Counted from the stretch's first letter, positions 1-13,011 are shown. The stretch: 64,000 bases of DNA from Marinobacter sp. SS13-12 (GCF_030227115.1 NZ_JASSUA010000001.1:1302001-1366000), one strand, 5' to 3'. Numbers and translations are program-made. Notes: generated by a model not told the origin, from the letters alone.

Positions 1-435
1 TCCCAGGCAGAGATGCAGAACGTCCGCCGGCGCGCCGAAATTGATGTGGAAAAGGCTCATAAGTTCGCGTTGGAGAAATTTGTCAAAGAGCTTCTGCCAG
101 TGGCTGACAGCCTGGAAAAGGCCGTGGAAAGCACAGAAGGGCATCAAGAGGCCGGCGAACAGGTGGCTTCTATCCGCGAAGGGGTTGAGATGACCCTGAA
201 TCTTTTCATGAACAGCCTGAAAAAATTCAACGTCGAGCAACTTGACCCGGTTGGCGAGCCGTTCGACCCGCAGAAACATGAAGCCCTGTCGATGGTGCCG
301 GCACCGGATGCCGAGCCCAACAGTGTGGTGTCGGTCGTCCAGAAGGGCTACATGCTGAACGATCGGCTGGTTCGCCCGGCAATGGTGATGGTAGCCAAGG
401 CAGAGAGTTCACCAAAAATCGACGAACAGGCTTGA
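1..435 (+). CDS. grpE: GrpE nucleotide exchange factor (5' truncated by window edge)
   Basis: GrpE releases ADP from DnaK and so drives the cytoplasmic Hsp70 cycle. The frame is open from base 1, so the gene starts outside the window. The 144 visible residues hold the end of the long helical dimerisation region ([17 protein letters not shown]), then the C-terminal beta domain with the family signature [13 protein letters not shown] and the closing [21 protein letters not shown]. coli GrpE has 197 residues, so about 50 N-terminal residues should be missing. It lies directly upstream of dnaK and dnaJ on the same strand, the classical heat-shock cluster. The 125-nt gap to dnaK shows no convincing terminator. 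Identification is secure; only the start is unseen. Confidence 0.96.
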   Translation, partial: SQAEMQNVRRRAEIDVEKAHKFALEKFVKELLPVADSLEKAVESTEGHQEAGEQVASIREGVEMTLNLFMNSLKKFNVEQLDPVGEPFDPQKHEALSMVPAPDAEPNSVVSVVQKGYMLNDRLVRPAMVMVAKAESSPKIDEQA

Positions 436-560
436 AAAGCAGATTAAAGCGCCAATATAGCCTGTAAACAGGCAGAGCGCCGGGCCACCCGGAACAGCCT
501 TGCCAGTAATGGTTTGAAGGTAGCCGGAACTGAATTGAACAACCGAATTGGAGTAATTGC

Positions 561-2486
561 ATGAGTAAGATCATTGGTATCGACCTGGGAACCACAAACT
601 CCTGTGTTGCCATCATGGATGGCGACAAGGTCAAGGTTATCGAAAACGCCGAGGGTGATCGCACCACCCCGTCTATTGTCGCGTACACCGAAGACGGTGA
701 AACGCTGGTAGGCCAGTCTGCCAAGCGTCAGGCAGTCACCAACCCGAACAACACCCTGTACGCCATCAAGCGTCTGATTGGTCGTCGTTTTGAAGACGAC
801 GTGGTCCAGAAAGACATCAAGATGGTGCCCTACAAGATCGCCAAGGCTGATAACGGCGATGCGTGGGTAGAAGTGAAGGGTGAAAAGATGGCGCCCCCGC
901 AGGTGTCGGCGGAAATCATCAAGAAGATGAAGAAGACCGCCGAGGACTACCTGGGTGAGAAAGTCACCGAAGCGGTTATCACCGTGCCGGCCTACTTTAA
1001 CGACAGCCAGCGTCAGGCCACCAAAGACGCCGGCAAGATTGCCGGCCTGGATGTGAAGCGCATCATCAACGAGCCGACTGCAGCTGCCCTGGCCTATGGC
1101 CTGGACAAGAAGAGCGGCGATCGCACCGTGGCCGTTTATGACCTGGGTGGTGGTACCTTCGATATCTCCATCATCGAGATTGCCGATGTAGACGGTGAGC
1201 ACCAGTTTGAAGTGCTGGCCACCAACGGCGACACCTTCCTCGGTGGTGAAGACTTCGACATGAAGCTGATTGAATATCTTGCCGATCAGTTCAAGAAAGA
1301 CAGCGGCATTGATCTGCGCGGTGACTCACTGGCTATGCAGCGTCTGAAAGAAGCTGCCGAGAAAGCCAAGATCGAGCTGTCCAGCAGCCAGCAGACCGAC
1401 GTTAACCTGCCATACGTTACGGCAGATGCCAGCGGTCCCAAGCACATGAATGTGAAAGTGACCCGCGCCAAGCTGGAGTCACTGGTTGAAGAACTGGTTG
1501 AGCGCAGCCTTGCGCCTTGCCGTACCGCACTGGAAGATTCCGGGGCCAAGATCGGTGAAATCGACGAAGTGATCCTGGTCGGCGGTCAGACCCGCATGCC
1601 GATGGTTCAGGAGAAGGTGAAGAACTTCTTCGGTAAGGAAGCGCGCAAAGACGTAAACCCGGACGAAGCCGTAGCCATGGGTGCTGCCATCCAGGCGGCC
1701 GTGCTCTCCGGTGACGTGAAGGACGTTCTGCTTCTCGACGTAACCCCGCTGACCCTGGGTATCGAAACCATGGGTGGTGTGGCGACGCCGTTGATCGACA
1801 AGAACACCACGATTCCGACCAAGAAGTCGCAGACCTTCTCCACTGCGGATGATAACCAGACTGCGGTAACCATCCACGTGGTTCAGGGCGAGCGCAAGCA
1901 GGCGGCACAGAACAAGTCACTGGGTCGCTTCGACCTGGCCGACATCCCGCCGGCACCCCGTGGCGCGCCGCAGATCGAAGTCACCTTCGACATTGATGCC
2001 AACGGTATCCTGAACGTGTCGGCGAAAGACAAGGCGACCGGCAAGGAACAGTCCATCGTGATCAAGGCGTCTTCCGGTCTGAACGAAGACGAAATCGAGA
2101 AGATGGTCCGTGATGCCGAGGCCAATGCCGACGAAGACCGTAAGTTCGAAGAGCTGGTCCAGGCCCGTAACCAGGGTGACGCGATGGTTCACACCGTACG
2201 CAAGACCCTGGCCGATGCCGGTGACAAGGTGTCCGACAGCGAGAAGGAGTCTATTGAGGCCTCGATCAAGGAGCTGGAAGAAGCTCTGGCCGGATCCGAC
2301 AAGGCCGATATTGAGGCCAAGACCCAGAAGCTGACAGAGGCATCTTCTGAAATGGCCCAGAAGATGTACGCGGATCAGGCAGAGCAGGCGCAGCAGGCCG
2401 GGGGCGAAGAAACAGCCCAGTCCGGTACCAGCGACGACGCCGTTGATGCCGAGTTTGAAGAAGTCAAAGACGACGACAAGCGATAA
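561..2486 (+). CDS. dnaK: Molecular chaperone DnaK (Hsp70)
   Basis: Cytoplasmic ATP-dependent Hsp70 chaperone that binds exposed hydrophobic peptides and works with DnaJ and GrpE. The 641-residue length is normal. The N-terminal ATPase domain has phosphate-1 motif GIDLGTTNS near residue 6, phosphate-2 motif [10 protein letters not shown] near 195 and adenosine motif [10 protein letters not shown] near 340. The hydrophobic interdomain linker [15 protein letters not shown] follows near 390, then the beta-sandwich substrate domain and helical lid. The C-terminus is acidic and ends EEVKDDDKR, the usual EEVKD-type tail. The ATG is preceded by a GGAG at about eight bases. It is followed after 78 nt by dnaJ, with a strong hairpin between them that could lower dnaJ expression relative to dnaK. 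Confidence 0.98.
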   Translation: MSKIIGIDLGTTNSCVAIMDGDKVKVIENAEGDRTTPSIVAYTEDGETLVGQSAKRQAVTNPNNTLYAIKRLIGRRFEDDVVQKDIKMVPYKIAKADNGDAWVEVKGEKMAPPQVSAEIIKKMKKTAEDYLGEKVTEAVITVPAYFNDSQRQATKDAGKIAGLDVKRIINEPTAAALAYGLDKKSGDRTVAVYDLGGGTFDISIIEIADVDGEHQFEVLATNGDTFLGGEDFDMKLIEYLADQFKKDSGIDLRGDSLAMQRLKEAAEKAKIELSSSQQTDVNLPYVTADASGPKHMNVKVTRAKLESLVEELVERSLAPCRTALEDSGAKIGEIDEVILVGGQTRMPMVQEKVKNFFGKEARKDVNPDEAVAMGAAIQAAVLSGDVKDVLLLDVTPLTLGIETMGGVATPLIDKNTTIPTKKSQTFSTADDNQTAVTIHVVQGERKQAAQNKSLGRFDLADIPPAPRGAPQIEVTFDIDANGILNVSAKDKATGKEQSIVIKASSGLNEDEIEKMVRDAEANADEDRKFEELVQARNQGDAMVHTVRKTLADAGDKVSDSEKESIEASIKELEEALAGSDKADIEAKTQKLTEASSEMAQKMYADQAEQAQQAGGEETAQSGTSDDAVDAEFEEVKDDDKR

Positions 2487-2510
2487 AACTTAAGATCATC
2501 AGGCAGTTGG

Positions 2511-2536
2511 AAAACGCGGGAGCTCTCCCGCGTTTT
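2511..2536 (+). terminator. Hairpin between dnaK and dnaJ (partial terminator/attenuator)
   Basis: A perfect 12-bp stem, AAAACGCGGGAG paired with CTCCCGCGTTTT around a 2-nt loop (or 11 bp with a 4-nt loop), followed by CCTCGTTTT. It looks like a Rho-independent terminator. Because dnaJ lies 28 nt downstream on the same strand, it probably acts as a leaky attenuator or 3'-end stabiliser that keeps DnaK above DnaJ. Confidence 0.7.
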
Positions 2537-2564
2537 CCTCGTTTTACCAACAGGGTTTTAGAGC

Positions 2565-4516
<1,952 letters not shown>

Positions 4517-4536
4517 GGGGTTGGTTTGAGCCCGGT

Positions 4537-4574
4537 TGTCGGATTACGAGGCTGCGCCTCTAATCCGACCTACG
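4537..4574. repeat. REP-like palindrome, copy 1 (TGTCGGATTA...TAATCCGACCTACG)
   Basis: Arms TGTCGGATTA and TAATCCGACCTACG surround a GC-rich loop. This is the first of eight copies in the window (others near 25713, 35987, 36044, 36111, 39693, 55594, 55659). It is the only clear copy not between convergent genes; it sits just after dapB. No REP-associated transposase gene is in view. Confidence 0.85.
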
Positions 4575-4600
4575 GTTTGCAGTCGAACTTTGAGGTAGGG

Positions 4601-4698
4601 GGCTGGAGCATTCTTCCGGGAATGTCTTCGGCCAAGGATGGCCGAAGTCAAGCGCACATGGACGTGCTCGTAGCGTTTCCCGGAAGAATGCTCCAGCC
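4601..4698. repeat. 98-nt nested-hairpin element, copy A
   Basis: Perfect 22-bp inverted arms at 4601-4622 and 4677-4698 enclose two smaller hairpins. One is CTTCGGCCA/TGGCCGAAG with loop AGGA (4626-4647); the other is a GCAC/GTGC stem near 4654-4667. The core GCCAAGGATGGC followed by an ACATGGACGT block recurs on the opposite strand in the element at 46117-46223. The short open frames across it look like artefacts of the repeat. Its function is unknown; it could be a mobile miniature repeat or a structured RNA. Confidence 0.85.
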
Positions 4699-4732
4699 GC
4701 CTGCCGGTGTCAGCGTCAAACCCAAATCAGCA

Positions 4733-4761
4733 TGGACACAAAGCGCCAGATTTCTTACAAT
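4733..4761 (+). promoter_or_regulatory. Predicted sigma-70 promoter of carAB
   Basis: TGGACA at 4733-4738, a 17-nt spacer and TACAAT at 4756-4761. Both hexamers differ from consensus at one position. The expected transcript start near 4768 gives a leader of about 145 nt that contains the hairpin at 4807-4844. Confidence 0.6.
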
Positions 4762-4806
4762 GACGCGGTTTAACTGCACCAAGCGTAGCTTTGACAACGC
4801 TCTATA

Positions 4807-4844
4807 GAAAAAGCGGGACGGAGTTCAACTCCCTCTCGCTTTTT
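4807..4844 (+). terminator. Terminator-like hairpin in the carA leader
   Basis: An imperfect stem, AAAAAGCGGGACGGAG against CTCCCTCTCGCTTTTTT, ends in a six-T run. It lies downstream of the predicted promoter and 70 nt before the carA start. It therefore looks like an attenuator within the carAB leader rather than a terminator for dapB. No leader peptide was recognised. Confidence 0.6.
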
Positions 4845-4914
4845 TGCGACCTGAATTTGCGCTTGCGTTCCTGTTCGTGACGAACCTGTACGCCACTCGA
4901 TGAGGATACAAGCC

Positions 4915-6039
4915 TTGAGTACACCAGCCATCCTTGCACTCGCAGACGGAAGCCTGTTTTACGGCACCGCCATTGGCGCTGAAGGGGAAACCAGCGGCGA
5001 AGTGGTGTTTAACACCGCCATGACCGGTTACCAGGAAATCCTGACCGACCCGTCCTACTCCCGCCAGATTGTCACCCTCACTTACCCTCACATCGGCAAT
5101 ACCGGTGTGAACGAAGAAGATATCGAATCCGATCGCGTCCAGACCGCCGGCCTGATTATCCGCGATCTGCCTCTGATGGTGAGCAACTGGCGAAGCACCG
5201 GTTCCCTGCAGGATTACCTGCGCGCCAACAACATCGTGGGCATTGCCGACATCGACACCCGTCGCCTCACCCGTATCCTGCGGGATAAAGGCTCCCAGAA
5301 TGGCGCCGTGGTTGCCGGCGCCGATGCCACTGCAGACCGCGCCCTGGAACTGGCCAACGCCTTTCCCGGCCTGAAGGGCATGGACCTGGCAAAGGAAGTC
5401 ACCGCGGACAAAATCTGGACCTGGAGCCAGAGTGAGTGGAGCATCGAAAGTGGTTACGGTGAGCGCACCGAATCGAAGTTCAAGGTTGTCGCCTGGGACT
5501 ACGGCGTAAAGCTCAACATCCTGCGTATGCTGGCGGGTCGTGGTTGCGACATCACAGTGGTGCCGGCGCAGACGCCGGCCTCCGAAGTTCTGGCGATGAA
5601 TCCGGACGGCATTTTCCTGTCCAATGGTCCCGGTGATCCGGAGCCCTGCGATTACGCCATCACGGCTATTCGCGAAGTGCTGGAAACCGAGATTCCGGTA
5701 TTCGGCATCTGCCTCGGCCACCAGTTGCTGGCCCTGGCCAGCGGTGCAAAGTCCATCAAGATGGGCCACGGTCACCACGGCGCCAACCATCCGGTGCAGA
5801 ACCTGAAAGACGGTACCGTGATGATCACCAGCCAGAACCACGGCTTCGCGGTAGACGAGGCCAGCCTGCCGGATAACCTGGAGGCGACCCATAAATCCCT
5901 GTTTGACGATTCCCTGCAGGGAATACGCCGCACCGACAAACCCGCTTTCAGCTTTCAGGGTCACCCGGAAGCCAGCCCCGGCCCCCACGATGTGGCGCCG
6001 CTGTTTGATGAATTTATTCGCCTGATGGAGGCACGTTGA
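4915..6039 (+). CDS. carA: Carbamoyl-phosphate synthase small (glutaminase) subunit
   Basis: Hydrolyses glutamine and channels ammonia to CarB to make carbamoyl phosphate for pyrimidines and arginine. The N-terminal small-subunit domain is followed by a class I glutamine amidotransferase with nucleophile Cys266 in FGICLGHQ and the His350-x-Glu352 pair in GHPEAS. The TTG at 4915 was chosen because GAGG lies nine bases upstream and the resulting [13 protein letters not shown] fits the family N-terminus. An in-frame ATG at 4900 lacks a ribosome-binding site. The stop overlaps the carB start by one base (TGATG), implying translational coupling. Length is 374 residues, close to E. coli CarA. Confidence 0.96.
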   Translation: MSTPAILALADGSLFYGTAIGAEGETSGEVVFNTAMTGYQEILTDPSYSRQIVTLTYPHIGNTGVNEEDIESDRVQTAGLIIRDLPLMVSNWRSTGSLQDYLRANNIVGIADIDTRRLTRILRDKGSQNGAVVAGADATADRALELANAFPGLKGMDLAKEVTADKIWTWSQSEWSIESGYGERTESKFKVVAWDYGVKLNILRMLAGRGCDITVVPAQTPASEVLAMNPDGIFLSNGPGDPEPCDYAITAIREVLETEIPVFGICLGHQLLALASGAKSIKMGHGHHGANHPVQNLKDGTVMITSQNHGFAVDEASLPDNLEATHKSLFDDSLQGIRRTDKPAFSFQGHPEASPGPHDVAPLFDEFIRLMEAR

Positions 6040-9000
6040 TGCCAAAGCGTACCGACATTAAAAGCATACTGATCCTGGGCGCCGGCCCCATCGTGATCGG
6101 GCAGGCGTGCGAGTTTGATTACTCCGGAGCCCAGGCCTGCAAGGCCCTGCGGGAAGAGGGGTACCGGGTTATCCTGGTTAACTCCAACCCGGCCACCATC
6201 ATGACGGACCCGGTCATGGCCGATGCCACCTACATCGAACCCATCACCTGGAAAACCGTCGAAAAGATTATCGAGAAAGAGCAACCGGACGCACTGCTAC
6301 CCACCATGGGCGGTCAGACGGCGCTGAACTGCGCGCTGGATCTGGAGCGGCACGGCATACTCGAGAAGCACGGTGTGGAAATGATTGGTGCCAATGCCGA
6401 CACCATCGACAAAGCCGAGGACCGCGACCGTTTCGACAAGGCCATGAAAAAGATCGGTCTGGAGTGCCCGCGCGCCACCATCGCCCATTCCATGGCGGAA
6501 GCCTGGGAAGTGGCTGACGATATCGGCTTCCCCTGTATCATTCGCCCATCCTTCACCATGGGCGGCTCCGGTGGCGGTATTGCGTACAACCGCGACGAAT
6601 TCGAAGAAATCTGTACCCGTGGCCTGGACCTGTCGCCGACCAATGAGTTGCTGATCGACGAGTCCCTGATCGGCTGGAAAGAATACGAGATGGAAGTTGT
6701 CCGCGACAAAAACGACAACTGCATCATCGTCTGCGCCATCGAGAACTTCGATGCCATGGGCGTGCACACCGGTGACTCCATCACCGTAGCGCCGGCCCAG
6801 ACCCTCACCGACAAGGAATACCAGATCATGCGGAACGCCTCGCTGGCGGTGCTGCGTGAAATCGGTGTGGAAACCGGCGGCTCCAACGTGCAGTTTGGTG
6901 TCAATCCGGAAAACGGGCGCGTGGTGGTCATCGAGATGAACCCCCGGGTGTCCCGTTCCTCAGCGCTGGCCTCCAAGGCCACTGGCTTCCCGATCGCCAA
7001 GGTGGCGGCAAAATTGGCGGTGGGTTACACCCTCGATGAGCTGCGCAATGAAATTACCGGTGGCGTGACTCCGGCCTCGTTCGAGCCCAGCATCGACTAC
7101 GTGGTCACCAAGATTCCGCGCTTCACCTTCGAGAAGTTTCCCCAGGCCGATGCCCGCCTGACCACCCAGATGAAATCCGTGGGGGAGGTGATGGCCATCG
7201 GGCGTACCTTCCAGGAGTCCCTGCAGAAAGCCATGCGCGGCCTGGAAGTGGGTTCTGATGGCTTCGAAGAGCAGGTGGACCTGAGCACCACGGACGGCCA
7301 GGAAACCCTGACCCAGGAGCTGAACGTGCCCGGTGCCGAGCGCCTGTGGTACATCGGTGACGCCTTCCGTGCCGGTATGTCCGTGGACGATGTGTTCCGC
7401 AACACCCATGTGGACCCCTGGTACCTGGTCCAGATCGAGGATCTGATCAAAGAGGAGAATGCCCTCAAGTCAGCCGGCAAGGCCGATATTGACCGTGACA
7501 CCCTGTTCCGCCTCAAGCGTAAGGGCTTCTCGGATGCCAGGCTGGCCACGTTGTTGGGTATTTCCGAGATCAGCCTGCGCAAGCTGCGCCATGAACTGAA
7601 CATTCGCCCGGTATACAAGCGCGTGGACACCTGCGCAGCGGAGTTTGCCTCCTCTACGGCCTACATGTATTCATCCTATGAGGAAGAGTGCGAAGCGGAT
7701 CCGTCTGACCGCGAGAAGATCGTGGTGATCGGTGGCGGGCCTAACCGCATCGGTCAGGGTATCGAGTTTGATTATTGCTGTGTTCATGCCGCCCTCGCGA
7801 TGCGTGACGATGGCTATGAAACCATCATGATCAACTGCAACCCGGAAACGGTTTCCACCGATTACGATACCTCGGACCGCCTCTACTTCGAGCCGATCAC
7901 CCTGGAAGATGTCCTCGAAATCATTAACGTCGAGAAGCCAAAGGGTGTCATTGTCCAGTACGGTGGTCAGACGCCGCTGAAGCTCGCCCGGGGCCTGGAA
8001 GCCGCTGGTGTGCCCATCATCGGTACCAGTCCGGACGCCATCGACCGTGCCGAAGACCGGGAGCGTTTCCAGCAGATGATTGGCCGCCTGGGCCTGATCC
8101 AGCCGGAAAACGCCACCGTGCGCAGTCACGAGGAAGGCATTGTGGCGGCCCGGGAGATCGGTTATCCGCTGGTGGTTCGCCCGTCCTACGTACTGGGCGG
8201 CCGCGCCATGGAGATTGTCTACGACGAAGAAGAGCTGGTTCGTTACATGCGCAATGCGGTGCTGGTTTCCAACGACAGCCCGGTATTGCTGGACCACTTC
8301 CTGAATGCGGCCATTGAGGTGGATATTGACGCCATCAGCGACGGCAAGGATGTGGTGATTGGCGGTATCATGCAGCATATCGAGCAGGCCGGCGTGCATT
8401 CTGGCGACTCCGCCTGCTCCCTGCCGCCCTACACGCTGCCCAAAGACGTGCAGGATGAAATGCGCGAGGCCGTGCGCAAGATGGCCATCGAGCTGGATGT
8501 TATCGGCCTGATGAACGTTCAGCTGGCGTGGCAGGACGGCCGCATCTACGTCATTGAAGTGAATCCCCGGGCCTCCCGTACAGTACCGTTCGTTTCCAAG
8601 GCCATCGGTGTATCCCTGGCCAAGGTGGCAGCGCGGGTTATGGCTGGCAAATCGCTGGCGGAGCAAGGGTTTACCCAGGAAATTGTACCGACCCATTATT
8701 CCGTCAAGGAATCGGTATTCCCGTTCAACAAGTTCCCGGCTGTGGATCCCATTCTGGGTCCGGAAATGAAATCCACCGGCGAGGTGATGGGCATTGGCGA
8801 CAGCTTTGACGAAGCCTTCGCCAAGGCAGCGCTGGCCTCTGGCGAGCGCCTTCCGGTCAAGGGAACAGCCTTTATGTCGGTCCGTGACGTGGATAAGCCG
8901 GGTGCCGCCAAGGTGGCGCAGGATCTGGTCGACGCCGGCTTCAAGGTGATTGCGACCACCGGTACTGCCAAAGCGCTGAAAGAGGCCGGCATTACCGTTG

Positions 9001-9254
9001 ACCGGGTGAACAAGGTGCGGGAAGGGCGTCCGCACATTGTGGATGCCATCAAGAATGGTCAGGTTCAGCTGATTATCAACACCACCGAAGGGCGCAAAGC
9101 CATTTCAGACTCGGCGCAGATTCGCCAGTCTGCCTTGCAGTCCAAGGTAACCTATACAACGACCCTGGCGGGTGGCGAAGCGTTTTGCAGGGCAATCATG
9201 TTTGGCCCGGAGCGCACTGTACGCCGTCTTCAGGATCTACACGCAGGAAAGTAA
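6039..9254 (+). CDS. carB: Carbamoyl-phosphate synthase large subunit
   Basis: Uses two ATP, bicarbonate and CarA-derived ammonia to form carbamoyl phosphate. The 1071-residue protein has the duplicated structure of the family. The first carboxyphosphate half starts [20 protein letters not shown]. After an oligomerisation region, the second carbamate half starts [20 protein letters not shown] near residue 560. A C-terminal MGS-like allosteric domain starts near 940 ([14 protein letters not shown]). The ATP-grasp motif [18 protein letters not shown] is intact in the first half and [18 protein letters not shown] in the second. The ATG at 6039 has GGAGG upstream; a TTG one codon earlier is less likely. 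greA follows after 4 nt. Confidence 0.98.
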   Translation: MPKRTDIKSILILGAGPIVIGQACEFDYSGAQACKALREEGYRVILVNSNPATIMTDPVMADATYIEPITWKTVEKIIEKEQPDALLPTMGGQTALNCALDLERHGILEKHGVEMIGANADTIDKAEDRDRFDKAMKKIGLECPRATIAHSMAEAWEVADDIGFPCIIRPSFTMGGSGGGIAYNRDEFEEICTRGLDLSPTNELLIDESLIGWKEYEMEVVRDKNDNCIIVCAIENFDAMGVHTGDSITVAPAQTLTDKEYQIMRNASLAVLREIGVETGGSNVQFGVNPENGRVVVIEMNPRVSRSSALASKATGFPIAKVAAKLAVGYTLDELRNEITGGVTPASFEPSIDYVVTKIPRFTFEKFPQADARLTTQMKSVGEVMAIGRTFQESLQKAMRGLEVGSDGFEEQVDLSTTDGQETLTQELNVPGAERLWYIGDAFRAGMSVDDVFRNTHVDPWYLVQIEDLIKEENALKSAGKADIDRDTLFRLKRKGFSDARLATLLGISEISLRKLRHELNIRPVYKRVDTCAAEFASSTAYMYSSYEEECEADPSDREKIVVIGGGPNRIGQGIEFDYCCVHAALAMRDDGYETIMINCNPETVSTDYDTSDRLYFEPITLEDVLEIINVEKPKGVIVQYGGQTPLKLARGLEAAGVPIIGTSPDAIDRAEDRERFQQMIGRLGLIQPENATVRSHEEGIVAAREIGYPLVVRPSYVLGGRAMEIVYDEEELVRYMRNAVLVSNDSPVLLDHFLNAAIEVDIDAISDGKDVVIGGIMQHIEQAGVHSGDSACSLPPYTLPKDVQDEMREAVRKMAIELDVIGLMNVQLAWQDGRIYVIEVNPRASRTVPFVSKAIGVSLAKVAARVMAGKSLAEQGFTQEIVPTHYSVKESVFPFNKFPAVDPILGPEMKSTGEVMGIGDSFDEAFAKAALASGERLPVKGTAFMSVRDVDKPGAAKVAQDLVDAGFKVIATTGTAKALKEAGITVDRVNKVREGRPHIVDAIKNGQVQLIINTTEGRKAISDSAQIRQSALQSKVTYTTTLAGGEAFCRAIMFGPERTVRRLQDLHAGK

Positions 9255-9258
9255 GACT

Positions 9259-9738
9259 ATGGCTGACAGAGTACCCATGACAAAGGCGGGTGAAACCCGC
9301 CTCCGCGAGGAGCTTAAGAAGCTCAAGTCCGAAGATCGTCCCCGGGTGATCGCCGCTATTTCCGACGCCCGTGAACACGGCGACCTGAAAGAGAATGCGG
9401 AATATCATGCTGCCCGCGAGCAACAGAGCTTTATTGAAGGCCGCATCCAGGAGATCGAGGGCAAGCTGTCCGCAGCCCAGGTCATCGACGTTAATACCAT
9501 CGAGAACACCGGCAGGGTGATTTTCGGTACCACGGTGCGTTTGCTGAACGTGGATACGGATGAGCAGGTGACCTACCAGATCGTCGGTGAAGACGAAGCC
9601 GACATCAAGGCCGGCAAGTTGTCGATTTCTTCGCCAATTGCCCGAGCACTGGTGGGCAAGAGTGAGGGAGACGTGGTGGCAATTCGGGTGCCCTCAGGTA
9701 CGGTTGAGTACGAAATCGAGCAGGTAGAGCACCTCTGA
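9259..9738 (+). CDS. greA: Transcription elongation factor GreA
   Basis: Stimulates RNA polymerase to cleave backtracked RNA and restart. The 159-residue protein has the N-terminal antiparallel coiled coil, with the acidic tip in [19 protein letters not shown], and a C-terminal FKBP-like domain ending [10 protein letters not shown]. The ATG at 9259 gives the standard start [11 protein letters not shown]; a longer open frame beginning inside carB would add a non-family N-terminus. The gene starts 4 nt after the carB stop, so it is probably co-transcribed with carAB, an arrangement common in pseudomonads. A strong terminator follows. Confidence 0.97.
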   Translation: MADRVPMTKAGETRLREELKKLKSEDRPRVIAAISDAREHGDLKENAEYHAAREQQSFIEGRIQEIEGKLSAAQVIDVNTIENTGRVIFGTTVRLLNVDTDEQVTYQIVGEDEADIKAGKLSISSPIARALVGKSEGDVVAIRVPSGTVEYEIEQVEHL

Positions 9739-9759
9739 GGCATGGCATGCCCCGGGCAC

Positions 9760-9795
9760 AAAAAAGCCGGCTGGGTTCACCCCGCCGGCTTTTTG
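9760..9795. terminator. Bidirectional terminator between greA and yhbY
   Basis: AAAAAGCCGGC and GCCGGCTTTTT form an 11-bp stem around a 12-nt loop, flanked by A and T runs on opposite sides. It can serve greA on the plus strand and yhbY on the minus strand, which converge here. Confidence 0.88.
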
Positions 9796-9823
9796 CTTCT
9801 CATGCCTGTTGCCAGTGGCTGAT

Positions 9824-10135
9824 TCAGTGCTTCTGGCGCAGCAGGTTGGAGAGTTTCGGGTTGGGCTTTTTCGCCCTGCGCATGATGACGGCAATCTTGC
9901 CGATGGTCTGCACCAGTTCTGCGCCCGCGGCTTCGCACAAAGCGGCTACCGCCTCCTGGCGAGCTTCGCGGTCCTGGCTTGCTACCTTGATCTTGATCAG
10001 CTCATGATCGTTCAGAGCGCGCTCAAGCTCTTCCTGCAGCCCTTCTGTCAGGCCCTTGTCGCCTACGATGATGACTGGCTTCAGGTTGTGGGCGATGCCC
10101 CGGTACTCCCGGCGCTGTTCTGGCGAAAGACTCAT
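9824..10135 (-). CDS. yhbY: YhbY-family (CRM domain) ribosome assembly RNA-binding protein
   Basis: A 103-residue single CRM-domain protein. The family associates with pre-50S ribosomal particles. It begins LSPEQRREYRGIAHNLKPVI, has the signature VGDKGLT followed by a helix (LQEELERALNDHELIKIKV), and the basic loop GKIAVIMRRAKKPNP expected for RNA contact. In many gammaproteobacteria it lies divergent from rlmE (ftsJ), exactly as here. The start ATG is 157 nt from the rlmE start, leaving room for two promoters. A perfect TATAAT at 10198-10203 faces rlmE, but no good -35 was found for it. Confidence 0.95.
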   Translation of the reverse strand: MSLSPEQRREYRGIAHNLKPVIIVGDKGLTEGLQEELERALNDHELIKIKVASQDREARQEAVAALCEAAGAELVQTIGKIAVIMRRAKKPNPKLSNLLRQKH

Positions 10136-10291
10136 TATGTAATCTCTTTATGGATGCGATTAACAAAACGTCAGCGGCGAAATAGCTGGCGATTCCGTAT
10201 AATTGCTGGATTGTAACAGATCGCCGGGCCGGTGAAATGGCAGTTACCACGTATCCGGTCCCGGGGGCAGAATGTTTTTTGGAGGTGGGTT

Positions 10292-10912
10292 TTGGCCCGT
10301 TCGAAAACCAGTGACCGCTGGCTGAAGGAACATTTCGACGACGTCTGGGTCAAAAAGTCCCGGGAAGACGGTTATCGCTCCCGTGCCAGCTACAAGCTGA
10401 TTGAGCTCGATGAAAAAGACCGGCTGTTCCGGCCCGGCCAGGTTGTTGTGGATCTGGGTGCGGCCCCCGGTGGTTGGTCCCAGGTGGCGGTTGAGCGGGT
10501 CGGCGACAAGGGCGTGGTTATTGCCAGCGATATTCTGGAGATGAGCCCGCTGGCCGGTGTGGAGTTTGTCCAGGGGGATTTTACCGAGCAGTCAGTGCTG
10601 GATGAATTACTGGAATTGATGGGTGACCGGCGGGCTGACGTTGTAATTTCGGATATGGCACCCAATATGAGTGGTATGGCGGCGGTAGATATTCCCAACG
10701 CCATGGGCCTGGTGGAGCTGGCGCTGGATATGGCGCAGCAGGTGTTGAAGCCGGGCGGTGTGTTTGTCGCCAAGGTCTTTCAGGGAGAAGGATTCGATAC
10801 CCTGCTGGCCGAGATGCGTAAAAGTTTTGGCACCGTTGTCAGCAGGAAGCCTGACTCTTCCCGGGCACGATCAAGGGAGATCTACCAGGTGTGCAAAGGA
10901 TTTAAGGGCTGA
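10292..10912 (+). CDS. rlmE: 23S rRNA (uridine-2552-2'-O)-methyltransferase RlmE (FtsJ)
   Basis: Methylates the 2'-OH of U2552 in the A-loop of 23S rRNA during 50S maturation. The SAM-binding motif is [11 protein letters not shown] (54-64). The catalytic tetrad K35-D121-K161-E196 is complete, each residue three lower than the E. coli K38-D124-K164-E199. The TTG at 10292 has GGAGG six bases upstream and gives [14 protein letters not shown], the family N-terminus. An upstream ATG at 10232 would add 20 unrelated residues. Length is 206. It heads the rlmE-ftsH gene pair, as in E. coli, with a 155-nt gap to ftsH that shows no clear terminator. Confidence 0.95.
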   Translation: MARSKTSDRWLKEHFDDVWVKKSREDGYRSRASYKLIELDEKDRLFRPGQVVVDLGAAPGGWSQVAVERVGDKGVVIASDILEMSPLAGVEFVQGDFTEQSVLDELLELMGDRRADVVISDMAPNMSGMAAVDIPNAMGLVELALDMAQQVLKPGGVFVAKVFQGEGFDTLLAEMRKSFGTVVSRKPDSSRARSREIYQVCKGFKG

Positions 10913-11067
10913 CCCGCCCGCAGAACGGAAGTGGCCATGGGGATTGACACCCCGGCAGTGGCCGATACGGATAGGCCGATTCTGGTGGACGGGCGTACAA
11001 TTGGTGTAAGGTGTCAGAAAAGGCTTTCTCCTGACGGGGCGATCCTTCAATTCACAGGTGATGATCC

Positions 11068-13011
11068 TTGAACGATATGGCAAAAAATCTGGTTCTCTGG
11101 CTTATTATAGCCGCCGTACTGCTGATGGTGTTTCAGAATTTCACTCCCACCACCAGCGGCCAACAGGTCAATTATTCGCAGTTCGTGGAAATGGTGCAGG
11201 ACGGGCAGGTCCGTCAGGTAACCATTGACGGTCTGGAGGTTCAGGGTGTCCGTGGTGACGGTTCCCAGTTCCAGACTATCCGGCCCCAGCTGGCTGATCA
11301 GAAGCTGATGGACGATCTGCTGGCCAACCAAGTCGAAGTCATTGGCAAGGAGCCTGAGCGTCAAAGCCTCTGGACCCAGCTGCTGGTGGCTGCCTTCCCC
11401 ATTCTTATCATTATTGCTCTGTTCGTATTCTTCATGCGGCAGATGCAAGGCGGTGGCGGCGGCAAAGGGCCTATGTCCTTTGGCAAGAGCAAGGCCAAGC
11501 TGATGAGCGAGGATCAGATCAAGACCACCTTTGGCGATGTCGCCGGTGTGGATGAGGCCAAGGAAGACGTCAAGGAGCTGGTGGATTTCCTGCGGGATCC
11601 CAGCAAATTCCAGCGTCTCGGCGGCAGCATTCCCAAGGGCGTATTGATGGTGGGTCAGCCAGGTACTGGTAAAACCCTGCTTGCCAAGGCGATTGCCGGC
11701 GAAGCCAAGGTTCCCTTCTTCTCCATCTCCGGCTCGGACTTTGTGGAAATGTTCGTGGGTGTGGGCGCGTCCCGTGTCCGTGACATGTTCGAGCAGGCCA
11801 AGAAGCAGAGCCCCTGCATTATCTTCATCGACGAGATCGATGCGGTCGGTCGCCATCGTGGCGCCGGCATGGGTGGTGGTCACGACGAACGTGAACAGAC
11901 CCTGAACGCGCTGCTCGTTGAGATGGACGGCTTTGAGGGTAACGAAGGCGTTATCGTGATCGCTGCCACCAACCGTCCGGACGTACTGGACCCAGCGCTA
12001 CTGCGCCCGGGCCGTTTTGACCGCCAGGTGGTGGTTGGTCTGCCGGACATTATCGGCCGTGAGCAGATTCTGAAAGTACACATGAAGAAAGTTCCGCTGC
12101 ACGATGGTGTGGAGCCCAAGTTGATTGCTCGTGGTACGCCCGGATTCTCGGGTGCCGATCTGGCTAACCTGGTGAACGAGGCAGCTCTGTTCGCGGCCCG
12201 CCGCAACCAGCGCCTGGTTTCGATGGAAGAATTCGAGCTTGCGAAAGACAAGATCATGATGGGCGCAGAGCGCAAATCCATGGTCATGAGCGAAAAAGAG
12301 AAGCGCAATACCGCTTATCACGAATCCGGTCACGCGATTGTAGGGCGCCTGGTGCCCGAGCATGATCCGGTCTACAAGGTGAGTATCATTCCCCGTGGCA
12401 GGGCCCTGGGCGTTACGATGTTCCTCCCGGAGGAGGATAAGTACAGCCACAGCAAGCGCTTCCTGATCAGCTCCATCTGCAGTCTGTTCGGCGGCCGTAT
12501 CGCCGAAGAGCTGACCCTTGGTTTTGATGGTGTCACCACCGGTGCTTCCAACGACATCGAGCGGGCAACCAGTCTGGCCCGTAATATGGTCACCCGTTGG
12601 GGGCTGTCAGAAAAACTCGGCCCGCTGCAGTATGACACTGATACGGAAGAGCCTTTCCTGGGCCGCTCTGCCGGCCAATCGCAGACTGTGTATTCCCCGG
12701 AAACGGCGCAGCGGATTGATGAGGAAGTTCGCAACATTATCGACAGCTGCTACGAAAAAGCCCGTCAGCTTCTGATTGATAACCGTGAAAAGCTCGACCT
12801 GATGGCCGAGGCCCTGATGAAGTACGAAACCATCGATCGTTTCCAGATTGATGACATCATGGAAGGTCGTGAGCCGCGCCCGCCGAAAGGCTGGGGTGAT
12901 AACGGGCCCTCGGGTGGTGTTCCGGCTGATGAGCCGGAGCAGGCGCCTGCTCCGAAGGGTTCTGACGACGGCCACCAGCCCGGCGTTGGCCGCCCGGCCG
13001 GTGAACACTGA
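11068..13011 (+). CDS. ftsH: ATP-dependent inner-membrane zinc metalloprotease FtsH
   Basis: Membrane-anchored AAA+ protease that degrades regulators and unassembled membrane proteins. Two transmembrane segments (about 5-22 and 105-125) flank a periplasmic domain. The AAA+ domain has Walker A GQPGTGKT (196-203) and Walker B IIFIDEID. The zinc motif HESGH has ligands H418 and H422 with catalytic E419. The TTG start at 11068 has an AGGTGA seven bases upstream and gives [11 protein letters not shown]; an ATG at 11077 would give MAKNLVLW. The C-terminus has a Pro/Gly-rich tail. Length 647 is standard. A GC-rich terminator at 13051 follows. Confidence 0.97.
   Translation: MNDMAKNLVLWLIIAAVLLMVFQNFTPTTSGQQVNYSQFVEMVQDGQVRQVTIDGLEVQGVRGDGSQFQTIRPQLADQKLMDDLLANQVEVIGKEPERQSLWTQLLVAAFPILIIIALFVFFMRQMQGGGGGKGPMSFGKSKAKLMSEDQIKTTFGDVAGVDEAKEDVKELVDFLRDPSKFQRLGGSIPKGVLMVGQPGTGKTLLAKAIAGEAKVPFFSISGSDFVEMFVGVGASRVRDMFEQAKKQSPCIIFIDEIDAVGRHRGAGMGGGHDEREQTLNALLVEMDGFEGNEGVIVIAATNRPDVLDPALLRPGRFDRQVVVGLPDIIGREQILKVHMKKVPLHDGVEPKLIARGTPGFSGADLANLVNEAALFAARRNQRLVSMEEFELAKDKIMMGAERKSMVMSEKEKRNTAYHESGHAIVGRLVPEHDPVYKVSIIPRGRALGVTMFLPEEDKYSHSKRFLISSICSLFGGRIAEELTLGFDGVTTGASNDIERATSLARNMVTRWGLSEKLGPLQYDTDTEEPFLGRSAGQSQTVYSPETAQRIDEEVRNIIDSCYEKARQLLIDNREKLDLMAEALMKYETIDRFQIDDIMEGREPRPPKGWGDNGPSGGVPADEPEQAPAPKGSDDGHQPGVGRPAGEH

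Noticed and set aside
4526..4807. 93-codon frame after dapB
   Set aside because: It runs through a REP palindrome and the nested-hairpin element; the translation follows the repeats and has no start signal.
7671..9035. Long open frame on the minus strand opposite carB (about 454 codons)
   Set aside because: It is antisense to a full, well-conserved carB, has no family pattern, and high-GC coding DNA often leaves such frames open.
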